From assembly GCA_018058095.1 (NCBI GenBank), contig JAGPCO010000029.1:1-63704 (forward strand): DNA of 63,704 bases. Direction: 5' to 3'. The position numbers and the translations under genes were made by a program. The stretch comes from Kofleriaceae bacterium (lineage in GTDB: Bacteria; Myxococcota_A; Polyangia; Haliangiales; Haliangiaceae). How positions within the stretch are numbered: the stretch's first letter is position 1; each line of letters starts with the position of its first letter. Shown here piece after piece: positions 57,296 to 63,704 of this stretch. The notes under the pieces were generated by a model that worked only from the letters and a program-made list of their open reading frames with translations, did not search any database and was not told where the DNA came from.

Positions 57296-58953
57296 GGCGC
57301 ACCTCCCGGCGCCACCGCCCGGGCCGGTGGCGGCTTCGTCGGCGCTGGTGCGGTCGGCGCCGGCGCCGGCGCCGGCGCCCGGTCGGTCGCCGAGTTGCCC
57401 AGCTCGAAGTCGGTCAGCGGCCAGGGCGCCGTGCGGTCGAACACCAGCTCGCCGGCCATGAACACCTGCTGCGCCAGCGTGTACACCGACAGCGGCGAGC
57501 CCGACCACACCACCACGTCGGCCCGCTTGCCGGCCTCGAGCGTTCCGACCACGTGGTCGAGGCCCAGCACCCAGGCCGGGTTGGCGGTGATCCAGCGCAG
57601 CGCGGCCGTCTCGCTCACGGCGATGCCGGCGGCGTTGGCCGCGGCCATCGCCTTGGCCGCCTCCTGGCCCAGCCGCTGGATGCCGATCGGCGAGTCGGAG
57701 TGGATCGTCGCGATGCCGCCCTGCTCGGTGAACAGCCCGGCGTTCTCGGGGATGCCGTCGAACGCCTCCATCTTGAAGCCCCACCAGTCGGCCCAGGTGT
57801 TGATGGCGATGCCATCGGCCACCAGCAGGTCCCGGATCTTGTAGGCCTCGAGCGCGTGGTGGAACGAGCGGATGCGGAACCCGAACTCGTGGGCGATGGC
57901 CATCATCTCGGCCATCTCACTGGCCCGGTAACAGTGGATCTGCACCAGCACCTCGCCGCGCAGCACGGCGGCCAGCGTCTCCAGCTTGAGGTCGACCGCC
58001 GGTGGCTCGGGCGCCGGCTCGCCGGGGATCGGCTTGCTACCGGCACCGACCGCCGCCGCCGCCGCGTCGAGCTCGCCGGCGCGCCGGCGCCGCTCGTCCC
58101 AGGCCGCCCGCTGCCGCCGATACGCCGCCTGCTTCGCGCCGTACGCCGCCGCGTCGAGGAACGCCGTCCGGAACGCCGCGTACTCGCCCATGCGCGTCTG
58201 CGGCCCGCCCTTGTCGCCGTACGCCCGCTTGGGGTTCTCGCCGCACGCCATCTTCACCGTCGCCGGCGCGCCCGGGAACGCCACCTCGTCGGCGGTGCGG
58301 CCCGGCCGCATCTCGACCGTGAAGCCGCGCCCGCCGACCAGGTTGGCCGAGCCGGGCAGGATGAGCGCGGTGGTCACGCCGCCGGCCATCGCCCGCACGA
58401 TCTGCGGGTCCTGCGGTGAGTAGCCGTAGCGGGCGTCGGCCTGGCCGGTCAGCGGCGCCGTGACCTCATTGCCGTCGTTGTGGGCGCGCGTCGCCGGCGC
58501 CGGCCACAAGCCCAGGTGCGAGTGGGCGTCGATGAGCCCGGGTGTGATGAACTTGCCGGTGGCGTCGATCACCCGCGCGCCGTCGACGCTCGGGCCCGGC
58601 CCGTCGCCGACGTAGGTGATGGCGCCGCCCTCGAGCACCAGCGTGCCGCGCTCGTACCGAGCCCCGGTGGCGGTGAGGATGGTGCCGCCGCGCAGGATGA
58701 TGGGCGTGGCGCGCGGGTTCCGCGCCGCCTGCCGCGCCGGCACCGGCCGCGGCCGCACGGTCACGCGCTCGAGCTCGACGTCGACCCAGGGCGTCGGCAG
58801 GTCGAGCGCCGGGGATGCCGGTGGGGTAGTCGCCGCGGTCGCCGTGGTCGGCGCCGGGATCTTCCCGGGACGCCCCGCGCCGCCGAGGCAGGCGCTCGCG
58901 CCTGTACAGGCGATCAGGAGCTGCGCTGCGAACACCGACCTCGAGGCGCGCAT
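57292..58953 (-). CDS. Exported amidohydrolase (imidazolonepropionase-like)
   Basis: 553 residues from ATG at 58953. Two possible lipidation cysteines (LLIAC16, GASAC22). Metal ligands are intact: HxH at 144/146 in DAHSHLG, His in VQIHCYRA, His in RSFHHALE and Asp in TIHSDSPIG. The ~90-residue insertion rich in Arg/Ala (near residues 250-310) and the Pro/Ala-rich C-terminus are additions to the family core. Substrate unknown; relatives act on imidazolones, amides or dipeptides. First gene of a two-gene operon; TAGAAA lies 7 bases before the ATG (58961-58966). Confidence 0.87.
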   Translation of the reverse strand: MRASRSVFAAQLLIACTGASACLGGAGRPGKIPAPTTATAATTPPASPALDLPTPWVDVELERVTVRPRPVPARQAARNPRATPIILRGGTILTATGARYERGTLVLEGGAITYVGDGPGPSVDGARVIDATGKFITPGLIDAHSHLGLWPAPATRAHNDGNEVTAPLTGQADARYGYSPQDPQIVRAMAGGVTTALILPGSANLVGGRGFTVEMRPGRTADEVAFPGAPATVKMACGENPKRAYGDKGGPQTRMGEYAAFRTAFLDAAAYGAKQAAYRRQRAAWDERRRRAGELDAAAAAVGAGSKPIPGEPAPEPPAVDLKLETLAAVLRGEVLVQIHCYRASEMAEMMAIAHEFGFRIRSFHHALEAYKIRDLLVADGIAINTWADWWGFKMEAFDGIPENAGLFTEQGGIATIHSDSPIGIQRLGQEAAKAMAAANAAGIAVSETAALRWITANPAWVLGLDHVVGTLEAGKRADVVVWSGSPLSVYTLAQQVFMAGELVFDRTAPWPLTDFELGNSATDRAPAPAPAPTAPAPTKPPPARAVAPGGAP

Positions 58954-59073
58954 ACGGCCGTTTCTAGCATCTCAGCGGTTTTTTGGTGCGGCCGAGGGTG
59001 TCAGTTCTTCGACAGTGCGAAGCCGTGTCGCCGGGACAACCGCATGTGCGAACCGCTTCGCGCACCACAAAAA

Positions 59074-59090
59074 GTTGCCTGAATGGCAAC
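59074..59090. promoter_or_regulatory. Short inverted repeat upstream of the barrel gene
   Basis: GTTGCC and GGCAAC flank TGAAT, 77 bases before ATG 59167. Possible operator; no clear promoter boxes accompany it. Confidence 0.25.
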
Positions 59091-59166
59091 CACGCGATCA
59101 TGCTTCGTCGTAACAAACGGACCAGTAGGGCCGTCCACGGTCTTTCCTACCAAGAGGGAGTCTCAG

Positions 59167-60105
59167 ATGAAGAACGTCACCAGCATGCTCGCCGCGGCAC
59201 TCGTTTCGACACTCGCGATCGGTTCGGCCTTCGCTCAGGATGAGGGCGCTGACCCCTGCGGCGGCGGTGAAGCCAACCCGTGCGGCGGCGGCGAAGGCGG
59301 CGGCGAAGGCGGCGGCGAGGCCACCGGCGGCGGCGAGGCCACCGGCGGCGGCGAGGCCACCGGCGGCGGCGAGGCCATGGGCGGCGACACGGCTGCGGCC
59401 GCCGGCGGCGGCTACCCGATGGCGGTGATCGACCGCCCGCTCAACATCCCCAAGGGCATGGTCGAGATCTCGCCCGATGTGAACATCACCATTCCCGACG
59501 AGGGCGACACCGCCTTCGGCATCACCCTCGGCGCCCGCTACGGCGTGGCCCCGAAGATCGAGGCCCTGCTGAGCTACGGCCTGAGCCTCTCGCCGTCGAG
59601 CGACGGCAAGGGCCCGCTGACCATCGGCGCCGGCCTCTCGGTCCTCGATAACGGCAAGCTCGCCGTCGAGGCCAAGGCCGCGTTCCAGTACGACGTCCTG
59701 CTCGAGTCGGCCGCCATCCTGGCCGGCGCCGACGTCCGCTACAAGATCAGCGACAAGCTGTGGGTCGGCACCCCGGTCAACCGCCCCGGCCTCGGCATCT
59801 TCGTCAAGGGCATCAGCCTCGGCCCGCTGGGCGAGATCAAGCCGATGTTCTTCAACATCCCGCTCGGCGTCGGCTTCCAGGCCACCCCGCAGATCCACGC
59901 CCAGCTCAACACCCAGCTCATCAACATCGCGATCAACGACGACGCGGGTGAGACCGGCTTCTTCGGCGCCGACTACATCCCGCTCGACCTGACGGCGCTG
60001 TACTCGCTCAGCTCGAGCCTCGACGTCACCGCGGGCGTCAACCTCGGCGACCTGAAGAACTTTGGCGGCTTCGGCATCGACCTCGGCGTCAACTACCGCA
60101 TGTGA
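59167..60105 (+). CDS. Outer-membrane beta-barrel-like protein with Gly-Glu repeat
   Basis: 312 residues from ATG at 59167, with AGAGGGAG upstream. A classical signal peptide (MLAAALVSTLAIGSAFAQ) is followed by a Gly/Glu/Ala repeat (about 30-75) and then amphipathic beta strands to the end (EISPDVNITI, AFGITLGARYGVAPKIEALL, GADYIPLDLTALYSLSSSLD), finishing in GVNYRM. The terminal residue is Met, not Phe or Tyr. Codon use is like a highly expressed gene with strong ribosome-binding site. Probably a porin-like outer-membrane protein. Confidence 0.75.
   Translation: MKNVTSMLAAALVSTLAIGSAFAQDEGADPCGGGEANPCGGGEGGGEGGGEATGGGEATGGGEATGGGEAMGGDTAAAAGGGYPMAVIDRPLNIPKGMVEISPDVNITIPDEGDTAFGITLGARYGVAPKIEALLSYGLSLSPSSDGKGPLTIGAGLSVLDNGKLAVEAKAAFQYDVLLESAAILAGADVRYKISDKLWVGTPVNRPGLGIFVKGISLGPLGEIKPMFFNIPLGVGFQATPQIHAQLNTQLINIAINDDAGETGFFGADYIPLDLTALYSLSSSLDVTAGVNLGDLKNFGGFGIDLGVNYRM
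59314..59378 (+). repeat. 18-base in-frame tandem repeat
   Basis: About 3.5 copies of GGCGAGGCCACCGGCGGC, encoding Gly-Glu-Ala-Thr-Gly-Gly. The multiple of three keeps the frame when copies change. Confidence 0.75.
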
Positions 60106-60123
60106 TCCCGTCGATCAAACGCC

Positions 60124-60351
60124 ATGGCATGCTGTGCCGTGGCCGCTGATCGCCCAGCCGTGACCGACGCGCCCTTCCCGGGCAGCGCCTGTCACGGCTG
60201 TCGTTTTTTGCGGTCCATCACCTCGGGCCGTGGCTCGGTGTTCCTGATGTGCACCCAGCCCGACGTCGAGCAGCGGACCAAGTACCCTCGCCAGCCGGTG
60301 CTGCGTTGTGTGTATCGCGTGCCCGCGCCCGATGCCGGGTCCGGTTCATGA
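60124..60351 (+). CDS. Small four-cysteine protein
   Basis: 75 residues from ATG at 60124 (GTG 60139 is an alternative). Cysteines at 23, 26, 43 and 62 (CHGC, LMC, LRC) with conserved-looking surroundings RFLRSITSGRGSVFLMC and KYPRQPVLRC. The spacing suggests a zinc or iron-sulfur knuckle. No signal peptide is evident. The stop codon overlaps the ATG of the following membrane protein (ATGA), so they are co-translated. Function unknown. Confidence 0.65.
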   Translation: MACCAVAADRPAVTDAPFPGSACHGCRFLRSITSGRGSVFLMCTQPDVEQRTKYPRQPVLRCVYRVPAPDAGSGS

Positions 60352-61871
60352 GTGCTGGCGTCGGTCGTCTCGGCCGCTTCATCCGCAGCCCGGGCGCGGC
60401 CGTCCTCACGCTGGCCCTGGTCGCCTACGGCTACTTTTACCAGGCCGGCGGCTGGAACCAGAACAGCCGGTTCGACCTCACCCGCGCCCTGGTCGAGCGG
60501 GGCACCGTCCGCATCGACGCCTACGAGCGCAACACCGGCGACGAGTCGCGCCGCGCCGGCCACATGTACAGCGACAAGGCGCCGGGCGTGTCGCTCGCCG
60601 CCGTCCCGGCCTGGGCCGCCGTGCGCGCCGTCTCCCCCGGCCCGCCGACGCCGCGCCAGCTCGCCCTCGGCGCCTGGCTCGGCACCGTCGTCGCCGTCGG
60701 CGTGCCCGCCGCCCTCGCCGTGCTGGCCCTGCTGCGCCTGGCTCGGGCCTGGGGCGCGCGCGCCGGCGCCGCCGTGCTGCTGGCCGGCAGCTACGCGCTG
60801 GCCACCCTGGCCTGGCCGTACGCCACGCTCATGTATGGCCACCAGGTCATCGCCGCGCTCATGGTCATCGCCTTCGCCGCCCTGGCCGGGCCACACGCGC
60901 GCGGCGAGGAGGTCTCGCTGCGCCGCCTCGTCGGCGTCGGCGTGTTGCTCGGCTGGGCCGTCGTCGTCGAGTACCCGGCCGCGCTGGCCGTCGTCGTGCT
61001 CGGCGCCTACGCGCTCACCTGCGCGCCGCCGCGCCGCGTGCTGCTCGGCCTGGCCCTCGGCGGCGCCGCGCCCGCGCTGGTGCTGGCCACGTACCACGCC
61101 GTCGCCTTCGGCGGCCCGCTCGCCCTGCCATACGAGTTCTCGACCCAGCCGCACCGGCACCAGGGCTTCTTCATGGGCCTGGGCGTGCCGTCGCCCGACG
61201 TGCTCGGGCAGATCCTGGTGTCGCGCTACCGCGGCCTCCTGTACGCCGCGCCGTGGCTGGCCCTCGGCGTCGTCGGCCTGGTCCCGCTGTGGCGACGCGG
61301 GCGCCGGGCCGAGGCCGGCGTGTGCGCGTCCCTGGTGCTGCTCTTCCTCTGGCTCAACGCGTCGCTGGTCGACTGGCAAGGCGGCTGGGCCATGGGCCCG
61401 CGCTACCTCGTGCCCATGGTGCCGTTCCTGGTGCTGCCCATCGCCGCGCTCCTGCCGCGCGACGGCGATGGCGCCGCGTGGCCCGCCCGCTTGCCGCGCT
61501 GGGCCGCCCTCACCGCCGTCGTCGCCGCCGCCGCGCTGGTCGCCCGCAGCGCCGCGCTCATGCTCGTCGGCACCGCCGTCAAGCCCGAGGTGCCCACGCA
61601 CATCCGCCAGCCGTTCGCCGACTACCTCTTGCCGCGCTTCTGGCGCGGCGACCTCGCCGTGTCGACGCAGAGCATCGACATGGCCGGCCACCCCGAACAC
61701 GGCCCGGCCCAGGCGTGGAACCTGGGCCACGCTCTCGGCCTGCACGGCCACGCCACGCTCGCGCCGCTCGTGCTCGTGCTGCTCGCGTGCGCGGCGTGGG
61801 CGTGGTGGGCGGTGCGCGCCACGGGCGCCGAGCGCGCCGAGCACACCCGGGATCACTCCACACCCGCGTGA
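60348..61871 (+). CDS. Multi-pass membrane protein, glycosyltransferase GT39/GT-C-like
   Basis: 507 residues from ATG at 60348, overlapping the preceding stop. About ten hydrophobic helices. The first loop holds FDLTRALVERGTVRIDAYER and HMYSDKAPGVSLAAVP; the pattern of an Asp/Arg-containing loop followed by SDKAPG is typical of a family of polyprenyl-phosphate-dependent GT-C transferases. Likely transfers a sugar from a lipid carrier in the inner membrane; donor and acceptor are unknown. Confidence 0.7.
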   Translation: MSAGVGRLGRFIRSPGAAVLTLALVAYGYFYQAGGWNQNSRFDLTRALVERGTVRIDAYERNTGDESRRAGHMYSDKAPGVSLAAVPAWAAVRAVSPGPPTPRQLALGAWLGTVVAVGVPAALAVLALLRLARAWGARAGAAVLLAGSYALATLAWPYATLMYGHQVIAALMVIAFAALAGPHARGEEVSLRRLVGVGVLLGWAVVVEYPAALAVVVLGAYALTCAPPRRVLLGLALGGAAPALVLATYHAVAFGGPLALPYEFSTQPHRHQGFFMGLGVPSPDVLGQILVSRYRGLLYAAPWLALGVVGLVPLWRRGRRAEAGVCASLVLLFLWLNASLVDWQGGWAMGPRYLVPMVPFLVLPIAALLPRDGDGAAWPARLPRWAALTAVVAAAALVARSAALMLVGTAVKPEVPTHIRQPFADYLLPRFWRGDLAVSTQSIDMAGHPEHGPAQAWNLGHALGLHGHATLAPLVLVLLACAAWAWWAVRATGAERAEHTRDHSTPA

Positions 61872-61905
61872 CCACACCGCTTGGGGTAGCATCAGCGAAG
61901 GTGTT

Positions 61906-63072
61906 GTGGTGCCCAAGGTGGATGACGTGACGGCAACCGGCGCGCGCGTCCTCGTCCTGTACAACCTCATCGAGGACGACGTGTACGAGGTCCTGCGCGC
62001 CGAGGGCCCGACCGCGCTGGCATGGGACCCCGAGCGGCAGCGGCCCAAGGTCAACACCGTAGCCGAGGAGTTCGGCCTCATCGTCAACACCCTGCGTGGC
62101 CTCGGCCACCACGTCGAGCTGGTCAACATCGGCGACGACCTCGGCACCTTGCTCGGCGCGCTGGCCCAGCACCGGCCCGACGTCGTGTTCAACCTGGTCG
62201 AGTTCTTCGGCGACGACCTCGCGCACGAGGCCCACGTCGCCGGCGTGTTCGAGCTGCTCGGCATCGCCTACACCGGCAACCGGCCCGAGGTGCTGGCCCT
62301 GTGCCAGAAGAAACACCGCACCAAGGCCGTGCTCGCCGCCGCCGGCGTGCCGACCGCGCCGTACCTGGTGGTCGGCCCGGGCGAGGTGCTGCCGGCTCGC
62401 CACGCCCTGCGCTTCCCGGTCATCGTCAAGCCGGCCATGGAGGACGCCTCCGGCGGCATCGACGCCAGCTCGGTCATCACCGACCCCGCCGCCCTGGCCG
62501 GCAAGGTCGCCGCCGTGCAGGCCGAGTTCGGCAACATGCCCATCCTCGTCGAGGAGTTCATCGACGGCCGCGAGATCCACTGCGCCGTGCTGGGCGACCC
62601 CGTGCGCGCCCTGCCGCTGTGGGAGATGGAGTTCTTCGGCGGCGTCGACGAGCACGGCGCGCCCCTGCCCAAGATCATCACCTACAAGGGCAAGTGGGAC
62701 CCCGACAGCCGCGACTACCACGGCATGGACGGTCGCTGCCCCGTGCCCGACCTCGGGCCCGACCTCGTCGCCCGCATCCAGGCCACCGCGCTCGACGCCT
62801 GCCGCGCCGTCGGCATCCGCGACTACGCCCGCGTCGACATGCGCCTCGACGCCGCCGGCGTCGCCCATGTCCTCGAGGTCAACCCCAACCCCGACCTGTC
62901 CGACGAGTGCGCCTTCTGGCAGTGCGCCCAGGCCGCCAACCTGACCTACGCCGACGTGCTGCGCGAGCTCATCGACGCCGCCCGCGCTCGCACGCGGACC
63001 CGCGCCCCCGGCCTGCGCGCCCCCGCCGGCGCCACCGACGAGCTCCTGCGCCAGCTCCGCGCCCGGGGCTGA
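61906..63072 (+). CDS. ATP-grasp enzyme, D-alanine-D-alanine ligase-like
   Basis: 388 residues from GTG at 61906, chosen for GAAGG 5 bases upstream; in-frame GTGs at 61909, 61918 and 61927 are alternatives. The ATP-grasp fold is visible: VFNLVEFFGDD, AYTGNRPEVLALCQKKHRTK, the nucleotide-binding FPVIVKPAMEDASGGI, EEFIDGREIH, and the metal-binding ARVDMRLD and LEVNPNPDLS. Length and motifs fit Ddl-type carboxylate-amine ligases. It may build a peptidoglycan-type dipeptide or another amide; an alternative is a Ddl relative with a different substrate. Confidence 0.85.
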   Translation: MVPKVDDVTATGARVLVLYNLIEDDVYEVLRAEGPTALAWDPERQRPKVNTVAEEFGLIVNTLRGLGHHVELVNIGDDLGTLLGALAQHRPDVVFNLVEFFGDDLAHEAHVAGVFELLGIAYTGNRPEVLALCQKKHRTKAVLAAAGVPTAPYLVVGPGEVLPARHALRFPVIVKPAMEDASGGIDASSVITDPAALAGKVAAVQAEFGNMPILVEEFIDGREIHCAVLGDPVRALPLWEMEFFGGVDEHGAPLPKIITYKGKWDPDSRDYHGMDGRCPVPDLGPDLVARIQATALDACRAVGIRDYARVDMRLDAAGVAHVLEVNPNPDLSDECAFWQCAQAANLTYADVLRELIDAARARTRTRAPGLRAPAGATDELLRQLRARG

Positions 63073-63078
63073 GCCGCC

Positions 63079-63108
63079 TTGACAACCGCGCCCCCGCCGG
63101 GGCAAATT
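63079..63108 (+). promoter_or_regulatory. tRNA gene promoter
   Basis: A perfect TTGACA (63079-63084) and CAAATT (63103-63108), 18 bases apart, lie 10 bases before the mature tRNA 5' end. The -35 box begins 7 bases after the stop codon of the ATP-grasp gene. Confidence 0.6.
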
Positions 63109-63118
63109 CTCGCCGCAT

Positions 63119-63193
63119 TCCGAAGTAGCTCAGTGGTAGAGCAGGCGGCTGTTAACCGCCTGGTCGTAGGTTCGAGTCCTACCTTCGGAGCCA
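63119..63193 (+). tRNA. tRNA-Asn (anticodon GTT)
   Basis: Acceptor stem TCCGAAG pairs perfectly with CTTCGGA; anticodon stem GGCGG/CCGCC encloses the loop CTGTTAA with anticodon GTT; the T-arm contains GTTCGAGTC; the discriminator is G and the CCA end is encoded (63191-63193). The D-arm begins AGCTCAGTGGTAGAGC. All elements are canonical. Confidence 0.97.
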
Positions 63194-63234
63194 TTTTTCT
63201 CTCGTCGCCAACCAACGGCGAGGGTCGGTAAACA

Positions 63235-63266
63235 GAAGCCCCCAAGGAGCGATCCGAGGGGGCTTC
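63235..63266 (+). terminator. Terminator-like hairpin after the tRNA
   Basis: GAAGCCCCC (63235-63243) and GGGGGCTTC (63258-63266) form a perfect 9-bp stem with a 14-base loop, followed by GCCGTTTCTCC. It lies 41 bases after the tRNA. Confidence 0.65.
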
Positions 63267-63317
63267 GCCGTTTCTCCCCAGAAGTCCGAGCGTTTCGCGC
63301 GCTGCGCGTGCTGCTGC

Positions 63318-63348
63318 GGCGCTCTCGCGGCTGCTCGCAGAGAGCGCC
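63318..63348 (+). other. Perfect 9-bp inverted repeat in gene-free region
   Basis: GGCGCTCTC (63318-63326) and GAGAGCGCC (63340-63348), with GCG/CGC able to extend the stem in the interior. Not followed by a T-run. Confidence 0.6.
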
Positions 63349-63372
63349 GAGCGAGCGCGATGAGCGCCGCGT

Positions 63373-63416
63373 GGGACAGCTCTCCCGCTCTCTCTCCTGT
63401 CCCGTGGGGAGAGAGA
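63373..63416 (+). other. Two overlapping, mutually exclusive stems
   Basis: GGGACAG (63373-63379) can pair with CTGTCCC (63397-63403), or TCTCTCTCC (63389-63397) can pair with GGAGAGAGA (63408-63416). Both pairings are perfect, and they share base 63397 and interleave, so an RNA could fold only one way at a time. Confidence 0.5.
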
Positions 63417-63458
63417 AGCCGAGAGGCGTTTAACTGCGTACCCGGCGATCAACAGTCG

Positions 63459-63518
63459 GCCCCGCTGATCAACAGCTTCGGCGTCCGCGATCGGGCCGAG
63501 CCTGTTGATCATCGGGGC
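63459..63518. other. Long interrupted palindrome around TGATCAACAG
   Basis: GCCCCGCTGATCAACAG (63459-63475) pairs with CTGTTGATCATCGGGGC (63502-63518) at 16 of 17 positions. A further direct copy GATCAACAG lies at 63447-63455. It could be a regulator site, a repetitive palindromic element or a stable RNA hairpin. Confidence 0.6.
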
Positions 63519-63704
63519 GACGGCTCGCGACGCGCGACGAACGGTGCCCGCCTTGGTGCGTGGAGAACTGGTCGCGCGAGGTTCGTGGGCGTACTCGCGG
63601 GCGTCGGCGGGCCTATCAACCTACGTTCACCGCGCTCGGCGGCGTGGGTATGCGCGATGACATCGGCAGCGGTCGCAGGTGCTCACTAATTTCTCCTCTC
63701 CGGC

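Larger units (their letters stand above)
63194..63704. other. Gene-free stretch after tRNA-Asn
   Basis: About 510 bases to the window edge with no credible protein gene. The 109-codon frame from 63360 lacks a ribosome-binding site, consistent codon bias and recognisable domains. The stretch has the terminator and the three structured elements listed separately. The position directly behind a tRNA gene would suit an integrated element, but no integrase and no direct repeat of the tRNA 3' end are visible here. Confidence 0.5.

Noticed and set aside
59085-59103. TGGCAACCACGCGATCATG as a sigma54 promoter
   Set aside because: The -24 half (TGGCA) is present but the required GC at the -12 element with correct spacing is absent.
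62946-63512. A leftward 188-codon frame crossing tRNA-Asn, containing PKVGLEPTTRRLTAA
   Set aside because: This peptide is the well-known false translation of the antisense strand of a tRNA gene, so it is not a protein.
63360-63689. A 109-codon rightward gene after the tRNA
   Set aside because: It runs through several perfect inverted repeats, lacks a ribosome-binding site and has no recognisable domain; codon bias is not like neighbours.

Overview
The window is very GC-rich DNA, clearly above 70% by eye. It carries Ser/Thr protein kinases of the kind abundant in myxobacteria, one with the catalytic-loop variant HRDVSPQN, many lipoproteins, calcium-binding thrombospondin-3 (TSP3) repeats, TonB- and OmpA-type outer-membrane proteins and an F1Fo ATP synthase operon with a split b'/b stalk. 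This points to a Gram-negative member of the Myxococcota, probably of the Haliangium/Kofleria type. The assignment is inferred from gene content, not from a marker-gene search.

Layout. 1-5056 (+): a Pro-Glu-rich protein cut by the window edge, a HEAT-like protein and a COG2509-type flavoprotein. 5250-7379 (-): an Rhs fragment without its N-terminal part, ending in a lower-GC tip with an HExxH motif. 7407-14107 (+): a four-gene, translationally coupled envelope operon (two lipoproteins, an OmpA/TSP3 barrel, a TonB-dependent receptor) with a clear sigma70-type promoter; the receptor frame is broken by a TAG 32 codons before its natural end. 14162-18902: a response regulator divergent from a pseudo-receiver/GHKL ATPase that runs into a PEGA-domain kinase. 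18910-22013 (-): a WGR-like protein, a lipoprotein with two regular cysteine arrays and a membrane protein. 22175-28597 (+): an ATP synthase operon b'-b-delta-alpha-gamma-beta-epsilon with a near-perfect promoter and no a or c genes.

28688-35776 (+): six paralogous surface lipoproteins, mostly joined by ATGA/GTGA overlaps, each with a lipobox, TSP3-like repeats and an unfamiliar C-terminal domain holding two conserved cysteines. An antisense TPR/PEGA-like gene divides them 2+4. 35791-43163: a kinase, a giant amidohydrolase/TSP3/lamin-tail lipoprotein, a Uma2 nuclease, a cupredoxin and an SDR oxidoreductase. 43272-45221: an acyl-CoA dehydrogenase behind an inverted repeat that matches the arms of the Bacillus FadR operator. 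45324-53870: a beta-propeller lipoprotein, another lipoprotein, a HerA-like ATPase and a tri-heme lipoprotein. 54003-58953: a membrane-sensor kinase converging on an amidohydrolase pair in which the second member has lost all metal ligands. 59167-63072: a barrel protein, a four-cysteine miniprotein, a multi-pass membrane protein and an ATP-grasp ligase. 63119-63193: tRNA-Asn(GUU), followed by a terminator and about 500 bases without a credible gene but rich in inverted repeats.

Two signals stand out. First, many genes at the head of transcription units have a -10-like TANNNT hexamer 6-9 bases before the start codon, which suggests frequent leaderless or nearly leaderless transcription. Second, the lipoprotein family at 28.7-35.8 kb looks like a lineage-specific, calcium-dependent surface system that I do not recognise.
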